Of a stretch of DNA of 64,000 nt, positions 16,436 through 23,987 are shown one piece after another. The stretch covers positions 186,001-250,000 of the forward strand of contig NZ_CALNVW010000019.1 of assembly GCF_940670765.1 (NCBI RefSeq), read 5' to 3'. This stretch comes from Streptomyces sp. A 4/2 (lineage in GTDB: Bacteria; Actinomycetota; Actinomycetes; Streptomycetales; Streptomycetaceae). Position numbers and translations under genes: made by a program. Position 1 is the first letter of the stretch; each line of letters begins with the position of its first letter. The notes beneath the pieces were generated by a model. It did not search any database, was not told where the DNA came from, and worked only from the letters and a program-made list of their open reading frames with translations.

Positions 16436-17125
16436 ATGAGCAACCGTGCAGTTCTGGAGGTGATCGCGCTCTCCGCCGAGGACGCGGTCGCCGCCCAGAC
16501 CGGTGGTGCCGACCGCCTTGAGCTGGTCACCGACATGGCAGCCGATGGGCTGACGCCGACCCGCGAGACGTTCGCGGCGATCCGCGCGGCCGTCGACATC
16601 CCGCTGCGCGTGATGCTGCGCCTGGCGGACGGGTTCGCCGCCGGGGACGTCGACGCGCTCGTGGAGCAGGTGCGGACGCTGCGCGGCGAGGGCGCCGACC
16701 AGTTCGTACTCGGCTTCCTGGACGCCGACGGCAACCCCGACCTGGTCGCGGTCGAGCGGCTCGTCGCGGAGTTCGAAGGCTGCCCGTGGACCTTCCACCG
16801 GGCCATCGACCGCGCGGCCGACCGCGACGCGCTCCGCAAGGAACTCGCCGCGCTGCCCGGCCTCGACACCTACCTCACGGCGGGCTCCCCGTCCGGTGTG
16901 TCCGACGGGATGCCCACGCTGCTCGCGGAGGCGGCGCGCGCGGGAGAGCCCGGGTACGAGGCGCGGATGCTGGTGGGCGGCGGGCTCCGGCTCGGCCACC
17001 TGCCGGAGCTGCGGGCGGCCGGGATCGACGCGTTCCACATCGGCGGGGCGGCCCGGCCGTCCGGGTGGTCACTGCCGGTCGACGCGGACGCGGTACGGGA
17101 GTGGCGGGCAGCGCTGGACGCCTGA
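16436..17125 (+). CDS. cutC: CutC family protein
   Basis: 229 residues from ATG 16436 (GGGG ahead); ATG 16412 would add eight residues. TIM-barrel motifs of the family: LEVIALSAEDAVAAQTGGADRLELV, FVLGFLDADGNPD, WTFHRAIDRAADR, YLTAGSPSGV and FHIGGAARPSGW. CutC was named for copper tolerance in E. coli, but that effect was later traced to the small RNA MicL encoded at the cutC locus, so the copper role is doubtful. Here it is divergent from copA with CsoR-like boxes and a dre-like site in between, so both copper and amino-sugar control are conceivable. Confidence 0.92.
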   Translation: MSNRAVLEVIALSAEDAVAAQTGGADRLELVTDMAADGLTPTRETFAAIRAAVDIPLRVMLRLADGFAAGDVDALVEQVRTLRGEGADQFVLGFLDADGNPDLVAVERLVAEFEGCPWTFHRAIDRAADRDALRKELAALPGLDTYLTAGSPSGVSDGMPTLLAEAARAGEPGYEARMLVGGGLRLGHLPELRAAGIDAFHIGGAARPSGWSLPVDADAVREWRAALDA

Positions 17126-17179
17126 GGCCCGCCCGGCAGTACAGCCCCTGAGGCTGCTGGGTGACCTCTGAGGCTGCCG

Positions 17180-17209
17180 CACCTTCCGGCCCGGCCGGGC
17201 CGGAAGGTG
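17180..17209. terminator. Bidirectional terminator hairpin
   Basis: Perfect 13-base inverted repeat (arms 17180-17192 and 17197-17209, loop GGCC) between convergent cutC and the helicase gene. Confidence 0.85.
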
Positions 17210-17305
17210 GCCGCAGTTCTTCAGACGGTCCGTACGCGGGCGGGGTTCACGGCCCTGGGGTGCACAGTGCTGAGGTTCATAGCACTGAGTTCATAGCGCT
17301 GGGAC

Positions 17306-19429
17306 TCACAGTGCGCCGAGCTGCTCCGGCAGCTCCGTCGCGTGCGTCACGATCAGGCCGGACACCGCCCGGGTGAGGGCGACGTACAGGCGGCGCAGGC
17401 CGGTCCGTTCGTCGGGTTCGCCGTCGACCACGGCGGACGGCTCGTCCAGTACCACGTAGTCGTACTCCAGGCCCTTGGCGAGCGACGCGGGCACCAGGGT
17501 CAGCCGGGACTCGGCGCTGGTCTCCTCACCGGGGTCGAGATACGCGAGCCCCGCCGCCGTCAGCGCCTCCGCCAGCGCGGGGATGCGCGCGTCGGCGGCG
17601 ATCAGGCCGGTCGAGCCCTCGTGGCGCAGCGAGTCCCGGCAGGCGGTGACGGCCGCCGCGTCCAGGTCCGCCGTCGGCCGCACCTCCAGCGAGCCGGGGT
17701 TCTCCCGTACGGAGGAGACCGGCGCCAGCCCCGGCGACATGTGCGGCAGCAGCCGGGACGCGTACGCGATGACCTCGCGCGGCACGCGGAAACCGGCCGT
17801 CAGCTCCTCCACGTGCGCGTCGCCCTTGCCCAGATGCCGCAGCGCCTCGTCCCAACTCGACGTCGCCCAGGGCGTGGTGCCCTGCGCGAGGTCGCCGAGG
17901 ACCGTCGCCGAACCGGTCGTGCAGCGGCGGCCCACCGCGCGGTACTGCATGGGGGAGAGGTCCTGGGCCTCGTCGAGCACGACATGGCCCAGCGAGTGCG
18001 TACGGGTGACCAGGTCGGTCGCCTCGTCGATCAGTACGGCGTCCGCGAGCGACCACTTGGCGGACTTCACCGACCGGGCGGGCTTCACCCAGAGGATCGT
18101 CTTCTGTTCCTCGTCGGTCAGGATGCCCTCCGCGTGCGCGGCCAGGAACTCCGCGTCGGAGAGCAGCCGCAGCACCAGCTTGGCCGGATCGACCTGCGGC
18201 CAGGCCGACTTGACGACGGCCTTCACGGCGGGGTTACGGGCCACCGCGTTCTGCACCCGGTCGTCGGGGGCCTCTCCCGCCTCCTCCATCCGTACGAGCA
18301 CGGCGTGCGCGATGCGCTGCGGGAGGGCGTCGTGGGCGGCGCCGTACCGGATGTCGCGGGCCAGCAACTCGCGCACCATCTCTTCGAGTTCGTACACCGG
18401 TACGCGCCAGCGGCGGGAACCCCGGACGACCACGGCGGGCTCGGTCGGCACGGTCACGTGCGAGCGCAGGGCCCGGCGCAGCACCTCCGCCATCCGGGCG
18501 TCGCCCTTGATCACGGCGGCGTCGGCGGCGTCCGCCCCCTTGACCTCGACGGCCGTCACGAGGCTGTCGACCGTCGCCTGCTTGACGTCCAACTCACCCA
18601 GCGCGGGCAGCACTTGCTCGATGTAGTGCAGGAATGACTTGTTCGGCCCGATGACCAGGGTGCCGGTGCGGGCGAGCCGCTCGCGGTGCGCGTACAGCAG
18701 ATACGCGACCCGGTGCAGGCCGACGGCGGTCTTCCCGGTGCCGGGCCCGCCCTGCACGCAGACGGTGCCGCCGAGGTCCGACCGTACGATCTCGTCCTGC
18801 TCCGGCTGGATCGTCGCCACGATGTCCCGCATCGGTCCGACGCGGGGCCGCTCGATCTCGGCCTGGAGCAGCTTGCTGGTCTGCTGGTCGCCGACGGCCG
18901 GGGAGGTGAGGTGCTCGTCCTCGTACGCCGTGAGGTCACCGGCGGTGTAGCCGAAACGGCGCCGCAGCCCGATGTCCATGGGGTTCTTGGCCGACGCCCG
19001 GTAGAAGGGCTGGGAGACCGGCGCGCGCCAGTCGATCACCATCGGGTCGCCGTCGGCGTCGTGCACATGGCGCCGGCCGATGTAGAAGCGCTCCCCCTCG
19101 GCTCCTTCGGCGAGGTCGGCGCCGGGGGTGTGCAGGTAGTCGAGCCGCCCGAAGAAGAGCGGGGTGTGGGCGAGATCGGCGAGCGCCTTGATGCGTTCAT
19201 CCATCTGTGCGGAGAGGACCGCCGCGTTGACCCAGTTCGCCGTGACGTCGCGGATGTCGAGCCCTTCGACGTCCTCGCGCATCGCCCGCAGGGCCGCGCG
19301 CGAACCGGTGAGGTGGGCGCGTTCGCGTGCGAGCGGATCGTCGGGGGCGCCGTCGCGGGGGGCCGGTGCGTGTGTGAGTGCGCTGTCGTGCGGATCGTCG
19401 GGGGTGTCCTGCGGGACGTGCGTGGGCAC
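17306..19429 (-). CDS. HelD/HelR-like superfamily 1 ATPase
   Basis: 707 residues. An N-terminal helical region precedes a UvrD/Rep-type motor with Walker A GGPGTGKTAVGLHR (about 227-240), Walker B VVLDEAQDLSPMQYRA and the C-terminal motif LYVALTRAV. The length and layout fit HelD-type factors, which pry RNA polymerase off nucleic acid; the actinomycete branch HelR gives rifamycin tolerance by displacing the drug. I saw no rifamycin-associated element (GGGGCTTGC palindrome) in the upstream 200 bases, so a rifamycin link is not supported here. DNA helicase activity is an alternative. Confidence 0.85.
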   Translation of the reverse strand: MPTHVPQDTPDDPHDSALTHAPAPRDGAPDDPLARERAHLTGSRAALRAMREDVEGLDIRDVTANWVNAAVLSAQMDERIKALADLAHTPLFFGRLDYLHTPGADLAEGAEGERFYIGRRHVHDADGDPMVIDWRAPVSQPFYRASAKNPMDIGLRRRFGYTAGDLTAYEDEHLTSPAVGDQQTSKLLQAEIERPRVGPMRDIVATIQPEQDEIVRSDLGGTVCVQGGPGTGKTAVGLHRVAYLLYAHRERLARTGTLVIGPNKSFLHYIEQVLPALGELDVKQATVDSLVTAVEVKGADAADAAVIKGDARMAEVLRRALRSHVTVPTEPAVVVRGSRRWRVPVYELEEMVRELLARDIRYGAAHDALPQRIAHAVLVRMEEAGEAPDDRVQNAVARNPAVKAVVKSAWPQVDPAKLVLRLLSDAEFLAAHAEGILTDEEQKTILWVKPARSVKSAKWSLADAVLIDEATDLVTRTHSLGHVVLDEAQDLSPMQYRAVGRRCTTGSATVLGDLAQGTTPWATSSWDEALRHLGKGDAHVEELTAGFRVPREVIAYASRLLPHMSPGLAPVSSVRENPGSLEVRPTADLDAAAVTACRDSLRHEGSTGLIAADARIPALAEALTAAGLAYLDPGEETSAESRLTLVPASLAKGLEYDYVVLDEPSAVVDGEPDERTGLRRLYVALTRAVSGLIVTHATELPEQLGAL

Positions 19430-19574
19430 GGTGTTGCCTCCGGGCGGGTACGGCTGATCACGGCGTGGCAGCCTCCGGTTCCGGCCGGACGGCGACGCTC
19501 CCTGGGGGAGGCGGGGAAGGGGCGATTGTAGTCACCGGGCAGGGGTGGGGGCGAACGGATTTCGCCGGAGCCCC

Positions 19575-19644
19575 GCCGTCCGGAACGGCGTGCGGAACGG
19601 CGTGCGGAACGCCGTCCGGAACGCCGTCCGGAACGGCGTGCGGG
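19575..19644. repeat. 12-base tandem repeat on the SDR stop codon
   Basis: Five full units of G(C/G)CGT(C/G)CGGAAC plus a partial sixth, ending exactly at the stop codon (19645-19647) of the gene to its right. The alternating CCG/CGC variants make the array partly self-complementary. Confidence 0.85.
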
Positions 19645-20556
19645 TCAGGAGGCCGGTGCGGCCAGGTAGTCGCCGTACTCCAGGTCTTCGAGCAGGGTCG
19701 GGTTGGTGGGCGACCAGCCGAGCAGCTCCTGTGTGTGAGCGCTGGAGACGGGCGCGTCGAAGCCGTAGACCGTGGCCATGAACGGGCTGACGTAGTGCCC
19801 GGCGGCCTCGTCGGGGGTCAGCGAGACCGTCGGCAGGTCCAGGCCCCGGGCGATCGTCTGCGCGATGCTCTTCATGGTGACGCCGCTCTCGGCCACTCCG
19901 TGCAGCACGCTGCCCGCCGGAGCCTGCTCCACTGCCAGGCGGAACAGGACCGCTGCGTCGAGCCGGTGGACCGCGGGCCACCGGTTGGTGCCGTCGCCGA
20001 CGTGGGCCGAGACGCCGGTCTTCCGTGCGGTGGCGATCAGCATGGGGATGAAGCCGTGGTCCTGGGGGCCGTGCACGGTGGGAGCGAGGCGGACCACGCT
20101 CGCGCGTACTCCCCGGGTGGCGAAGTCCAGGCCGGCTCGCTCGCCCGCGATACGGAAGGCCGCGATCCCGGCCGTGTCGGGCTCGTCGTTCTCGGTGGTC
20201 TCCCGGCCGGCGGGCATGACCAGCGTGCCCGAGGTGATGACGAGCGGCTTGCCCGAGTGTTCCAACGGCCGTCCGAGGGCCTCGATCGCGGTCCGGTCGC
20301 GCCGCATCATGTCGTCGAGGTCGGAGAAGTCGCCGCCGTACGCCATGTGCAGGACGCCGTCGGCGGCCTCGGCGCCACGGCGCAGGCTGTCGTGGTCGTC
20401 CAGGGAGCCGCGGTGCGGTGTGGCGCCCAGCGACTCCAGCCGGGCGGCGGCGGCATCCGAGCGCGCCAGCCCGGTGACGTGGTGGCCTGCCGCGACGAGC
20501 TCGGCGACGACGGCGGGGCCGGTCTGGCCGGAACCGCCGGTGACGAAGATCTGCAT
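19645..20556 (-). CDS. NAD(P)-dependent SDR family oxidoreductase
   Basis: 303 residues from ATG 20556 (GGGAGAG ahead). Rossmann motif TGGSGQTG (6-13) as in extended/atypical SDR proteins, followed by SGKPLVITSGTLVM and a late substrate domain (SPFMATVYGFDAPVSSAHTQELLGW). Typical substrates are sugar nucleotides, ketones or quinones; this one is not assignable. It is divergent from a TetR gene, with three evenly spaced palindromes in the gap, so it is very probably repressed by that TetR. Confidence 0.88.
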   Translation of the reverse strand: MQIFVTGGSGQTGPAVVAELVAAGHHVTGLARSDAAAARLESLGATPHRGSLDDHDSLRRGAEAADGVLHMAYGGDFSDLDDMMRRDRTAIEALGRPLEHSGKPLVITSGTLVMPAGRETTENDEPDTAGIAAFRIAGERAGLDFATRGVRASVVRLAPTVHGPQDHGFIPMLIATARKTGVSAHVGDGTNRWPAVHRLDAAVLFRLAVEQAPAGSVLHGVAESGVTMKSIAQTIARGLDLPTVSLTPDEAAGHYVSPFMATVYGFDAPVSSAHTQELLGWSPTNPTLLEDLEYGDYLAAPAS

Positions 20557-20693
20557 GAACGCTCTCCCTGTGGATGTGTGCACCGGGGTGGCCGAACGGG
20601 TCCGGTGGCGGGTGAGGCGGTAACGGCCTGCCTTTCGAGGGCGGCGGCGCAGCGACGCGTCGCATGCGCGCCCTGGCAGCCACCGTCCCGGTA

Positions 20694-20756
20694 GCGCCAG
20701 TCACTGACGTTACGTAGCGCCAGTGACTGGCGTCAAGTAGTGCCAGTCACTGGCGT
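20694..20756. promoter_or_regulatory. Three phased TetR operators
   Basis: Three copies of the 17-base palindrome GCGCCAGTNACTGGCGT at 20694-20710 (one mismatch, CTGAC), 20717-20733 (perfect) and 20740-20756 (one mismatch, GTGCC). Starts are exactly 23 bases apart. They fill the gap between the divergent SDR and TetR genes. Confidence 0.85.
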
Positions 20757-20774
20757 GTGCGGTATCTTCGAGGG

Positions 20775-21365
20775 ATGCCGAGAAGCGGAGCAGAAGCGCG
20801 CAGCCGCCTCAAGCAGGCGGCTCTGGAGCTGTACCAGGAGCGCGGGTTCGACCGGACCACCACGGCCGAGATCGCCGCTCGGGCAGGCGTCAACGAGCGC
20901 ACCTTCTTCCGGCACTTCCCGGACAAGCGCGAGGTGCTCTTCGACGGCGAGGCCGACCTGCGCGCCGCGCTGACGCAGGAGATCGCCGACGCCCCCGACG
21001 GCCTGCAGCCACTCGGTGTTCTGCTGTGCGCCTTCCGGAAAGCCGGACGCGTCCTTGAGGACAACCGCCCGTTCGCCGAGCCGCGGCTGGCGGTCATCGC
21101 CAGGACTCCGGTGCTCCGGGAGCGCGACCTGGCCAAGGGCGCGGCCCTCACCGAAGCCGTGGCGGAGGCGCTACGTCTGCGCCACGTCCCCGACCGGCTG
21201 GCCGACCTGGCCGCGCGCACCGGCTGGGCCACCTTCCACCACGCGGCGCAAGCCTGGATCGCCGACTCCGCGCGGAGCCTGGACGCACATGTCCTCCAGG
21301 CCTTCGACGATCTGCACACCCTCTCCGAGCCCGTCCCGCCGGCGCAGGAGCAGCCCGAAAGCTGA
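20775..21365 (+). CDS. TetR family repressor
   Basis: 196 residues from ATG 20775. N-terminal HTH (about 10-55) reads ALELYQERGFDRTTTAEIAARAGVNERTFFRHFPDKREVLF, a textbook TetR domain; the C-terminal helical ligand domain is unassigned. It closely resembles the second TetR at 22439 in the HTH. Probable autoregulator and repressor of the divergent SDR gene through the three operators at 20694-20756. Confidence 0.92.
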   Translation: MPRSGAEARSRLKQAALELYQERGFDRTTTAEIAARAGVNERTFFRHFPDKREVLFDGEADLRAALTQEIADAPDGLQPLGVLLCAFRKAGRVLEDNRPFAEPRLAVIARTPVLRERDLAKGAALTEAVAEALRLRHVPDRLADLAARTGWATFHHAAQAWIADSARSLDAHVLQAFDDLHTLSEPVPPAQEQPES

Positions 21366-21400
21366 CACCGCCGCGCCCCGGCGGCCGGGGCGCGGCGGTG
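21366..21400. terminator. Terminator hairpin
   Basis: Perfect 16-base inverted repeat (21366-21381 and 21385-21400, loop CGG) immediately after the TetR stop and before the convergent oxidoreductase stop. Confidence 0.85.
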
Positions 21401-21415
21401 CGGGTGGAGGCGTGG

Positions 21416-22345
21416 TCAGAGCGTGAGCAGGATCCTGCCGTGGGTGTGGCGTGCGGCTTGCAGCGCCACGGCGTCACGGATCTGCTCGACCGGGAAGGTC
21501 GCGGCGATGGGCACGGTGATCCGGCCGGCGAGGATCGCCCCGGTGATCCGGTCCAGGTCGGCCGGCCCGGCGTCGCTGCCCCCGGTCGCGCGCACGCCGC
21601 CGGGAGGGTTCGGGCCCGCGGCGATCGTGGAGATCCGCTCGGGCGGTACGCCGAGGGCGAGCGCGGCCCCGGCGGTCTCCGTGCCGAACAGGTCCGTCGC
21701 GGCGGTCACGCCGTCGGGAACCAGCGCCCGCACCCGGTCCGCGAGCCCCGGGCCGTACGTCACGGGCTCGGCGCCCAACTGCCGCAGGAAATCGAACGTG
21801 CCCTCCGAGGCGGTCCCGATCACTCTGGCGCCGGCGAGCTTCGCGAGCTGTACGGCGAACACGCCCACACCCCCGGCGGCGCCGCCGATCAGGACGGTGT
21901 CACCGGCCCGCAGGCCGATCGCCTGGAGAGCGGCGGCGGCGGTCAGTCCGGTCACCGGAAGCGTGGCAGCCACCTCGTCGCTGATGCCGTCCGGTGTGCG
22001 GTACAGCGCGTCGGGCGCCTGGGCCGGAGCCCCCACGACCAGGAAGTCGGCGGCGGCCTTCGCCATCGCTCCTCCGTAGACGCGATCACCCACGGCGAAG
22101 CCGTCGGCGCCGGGCCCGGCCTCGTCGACGACACCGGCGAATTCGTACCCGAAGCCGGCCGGCGCGGTGACGCCGAACATCGCCGCCGCCTCGGGCGACG
22201 AGGAGACGATCCAGTCCATCGGGTTCAGACCGGCGACCGACACGCGGACGCGCACTTCGCCCGGTCCGGCGTGCGGTTCCGGAACGTCCCGCAGCTCCAG
22301 CACCTCGGGGTCTCCGAACGTCTGATAGATGACGGCTCGACTCAT
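21416..22345 (-). CDS. NADP-dependent quinone-type oxidoreductase (MDR family)
   Basis: 309 residues from ATG 22345 (GGAGGT ahead). Zinc-free MDR signature: GDPEVLELRDVPEPHAGPGEVRVRV, AGLNPMDW, AGFGYEFAGVV and the cofactor site GGAAGGVGVFAVQLAKL. Such enzymes reduce quinones or alpha,beta-unsaturated carbonyls with NADPH. Divergent from a TetR gene, with a large perfect palindrome in between. Confidence 0.9.
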   Translation of the reverse strand: MSRAVIYQTFGDPEVLELRDVPEPHAGPGEVRVRVSVAGLNPMDWIVSSSPEAAAMFGVTAPAGFGYEFAGVVDEAGPGADGFAVGDRVYGGAMAKAAADFLVVGAPAQAPDALYRTPDGISDEVAATLPVTGLTAAAALQAIGLRAGDTVLIGGAAGGVGVFAVQLAKLAGARVIGTASEGTFDFLRQLGAEPVTYGPGLADRVRALVPDGVTAATDLFGTETAGAALALGVPPERISTIAAGPNPPGGVRATGGSDAGPADLDRITGAILAGRITVPIAATFPVEQIRDAVALQAARHTHGRILLTL

Positions 22346-22378
22346 GGGCGTACCTCCAGATGGACACACGGAACCGTG

Positions 22379-22427
22379 ACGGCACTTGGTCCCATCACCG
22401 TACATGAGTGACGGGACCAAGTGCCGT
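22379..22427. promoter_or_regulatory. TetR operator: perfect 15-base inverted repeat
   Basis: Arms ACGGCACTTGGTCCC (22379-22393) and GGGACCAAGTGCCGT (22413-22427), separated by 19 bases, in the gap between the divergent MDR and TetR genes. Each half is itself a candidate TetR site; the right arm ends 11 bases before the TetR start. Confidence 0.8.
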
Positions 22428-22438
22428 AGGCTTTCCTC

Positions 22439-23008
22439 ATGGCCCGCTGGCAACCCAACGCATCAGAGCGACTCGTTGTCGCCGCCGTCGAACTGTTCGA
22501 GGAGCGGGGCTACGAGCGCACGACGGTGATCGAGATCGCGGAGCGTGCGGGGCTGACGAAGAGCACCTTCTTCCGGCACTTCCAGGACAAGCGGGAAGTG
22601 CTCTTCGGCGGGCAAGCGGTGACCGGGCTGCTCGTCGAGGGGATCGTCGCGGCGCCCGCGAGCGCCACACCGTTCGAAGCCGTGATGCATGCCCTGGACA
22701 CGGTCGGGAGGGAAGCCTTCACACCCGAGCGGCGTGAATTCACCGCCCGCAGGGGGGCGGTGATCGCCGCCAGTCCGGAACTGCGGGAACGCGAAGCGCT
22801 GAAGGGCCTCGGTCTTGTCGCGGCGATGACCGACGCGCTCAAGCGGCGCGGCGTTCCCGACCTGACGGCGTGCGTGGCCGCGGAACTGAGCGCGCTCGCT
22901 CTGAAGATCGCCCATGAGCGCTGGAGCGGCACCACGGACGGCGACGGCTTCGGTGAAGTCGCGCGGCAGGCGTTCGGTGATCTGCGGGCGGCCGGCGCCT
23001 TGTGCTGA
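22439..23008 (+). CDS. TetR family repressor
   Basis: 189 residues. The HTH (VELFEERGYERTTVIEIAERAGLTKSTFFRHFQDKREVLF) is very similar to the TetR at 20775, so the two oxidoreductase/TetR pairs may descend from one duplication of the regulator. Probable repressor of the divergent MDR gene and of itself via the 22379-22427 palindrome. Ligand unknown. Confidence 0.92.
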   Translation: MARWQPNASERLVVAAVELFEERGYERTTVIEIAERAGLTKSTFFRHFQDKREVLFGGQAVTGLLVEGIVAAPASATPFEAVMHALDTVGREAFTPERREFTARRGAVIAASPELREREALKGLGLVAAMTDALKRRGVPDLTACVAAELSALALKIAHERWSGTTDGDGFGEVARQAFGDLRAAGALC

Positions 23009-23065
23009 CGCGAGCGGAGCCGGTGTGGTGAACCGGGACGGCCCTCGACTCGGCCCGATGGCTGT

Positions 23066-23389
23066 CTACTTGTCGAAAACAAGCAGAATGTGGTCATCGT
23101 CCAGGTACTTGATATCGACCTCGCAGCCTTTCTGTACCTTCGGAAAGCGAACAGCGGAAATGGTGTCCCTGCCTTCCACGTGCCTGGTTGCACCGTCCTC
23201 CCGCCATGAAAGCCGGTATCTTATTTCGATGCTCCCGCTGTCATTCGAGCCGACGTGACGGACATCCTCCACCAGGGCCTTGATGTCTCGCCCCTGTGAC
23301 ATGATTTTTTGGGTGCGCTTGAAAAGGTGAACGATATAGGCGATGGGGGACGCGATGATAATGACGGATAGAGCGATAACGAAATTCAT
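23066..23389 (-). CDS. DUF3592-like membrane protein
   Basis: 107 residues from ATG 23389 (GAGGAA ahead). One N-terminal membrane helix (MNFVIALSVIIIASPIAYIVHLF) is followed by a beta-rich domain (IEIRYRLSWREDGATRHVEGRDTISAVRFPKVQKGCEVDIKYLDDDH) matching the DUF3592 layout. The region is less G+C-rich than its neighbours. Function unknown. Confidence 0.78.
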   Translation of the reverse strand: MNFVIALSVIIIASPIAYIVHLFKRTQKIMSQGRDIKALVEDVRHVGSNDSGSIEIRYRLSWREDGATRHVEGRDTISAVRFPKVQKGCEVDIKYLDDDHILLVFDK

Positions 23390-23676
23390 GAACGCATTCC
23401 TCGCGTGAACAGTTCCGTACTGGGAACCGGTGCCATGACTCGGACGGCCGCGGAACCGGGGCGCGGACGGCTTCCGGGTCCGCGCGGTCGGCTGTCGGGT
23501 CCGTGCAGCCGAGTGTCGGAGTCCCATGGGTGGACAGGGCGTGGCTCCTGTCCTCAGGTACCGGTCGGCCCATCCTCCCGTAGGGGATCGTATGGACCTT
23601 GAGTCGTAGGCGACGGCCCTTTACGTTCCGACCCCAGCCGGACGTTTCCGGAGGGCCGGAAAATCATCATGGAGCC

Positions 23677-23832
23677 ATGACCACAGCAGCCAGCACTCAG
23701 GCCCGTACCGACGCCGCCCACCCCGTCCGCAGCACGATCCGCGCGGTCAAGGCGTTCGCCTCCGCCGTGTTCAGCGTCGTCATCCTCGGCGAGCACGACA
23801 GCGACGGACATGTGGTGACGCGCACGCGTTGA
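23677..23832 (+). CDS. Small hypothetical protein (51 residues)
   Basis: Begins MTTAASTQARTDAAHPVRSTIR and has one hydrophobic stretch (AFASAVFSVVILGE). GGAG sits just ahead of ATG 23677. The C-terminal codons are already part of the 27-base tandem repeat 23815-23922. It may be a small membrane protein; function unknown. Confidence 0.6.
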   Translation: MTTAASTQARTDAAHPVRSTIRAVKAFASAVFSVVILGEHDSDGHVVTRTR

Positions 23833-23922
23833 CAGGCATACGTGACGCGCACGCGTTGACAGGGATACGTGACGCGCACGCGTTGACAGGGATACGTGAC
23901 GCGCACGCGCTGACAGGCACAG
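23815..23922. repeat. 27-base tandem repeat, four copies
   Basis: Units start at 23815, 23842, 23869 and 23896, exactly 27 bases apart; each begins GTGACGCGCACGCG and contains TTGACAGG (CTGACAGG in the last). The array begins inside the 3' end of the gene at 23677-23832 and continues through its stop codon towards the convergent XPB gene. Confidence 0.9.
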
Positions 23923-23987
23923 GCTGACGCGCACGCGCACGTGCTCACACACGCGCACGGTGACGTGCACGCTCCGGCCGGTACGCC

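Noticed and set aside
19430..19574. Rifamycin-associated element upstream of the HelD-like gene
   Set aside because: No GGGGCTTGC palindrome was found on either strand in the intergenic region.
23697..23948. 83-residue minus-strand frame over the 27-base repeat
   Set aside because: It only encodes the 9-residue repeat CQRVRVTYP; an effect of the repeat period being divisible by three.
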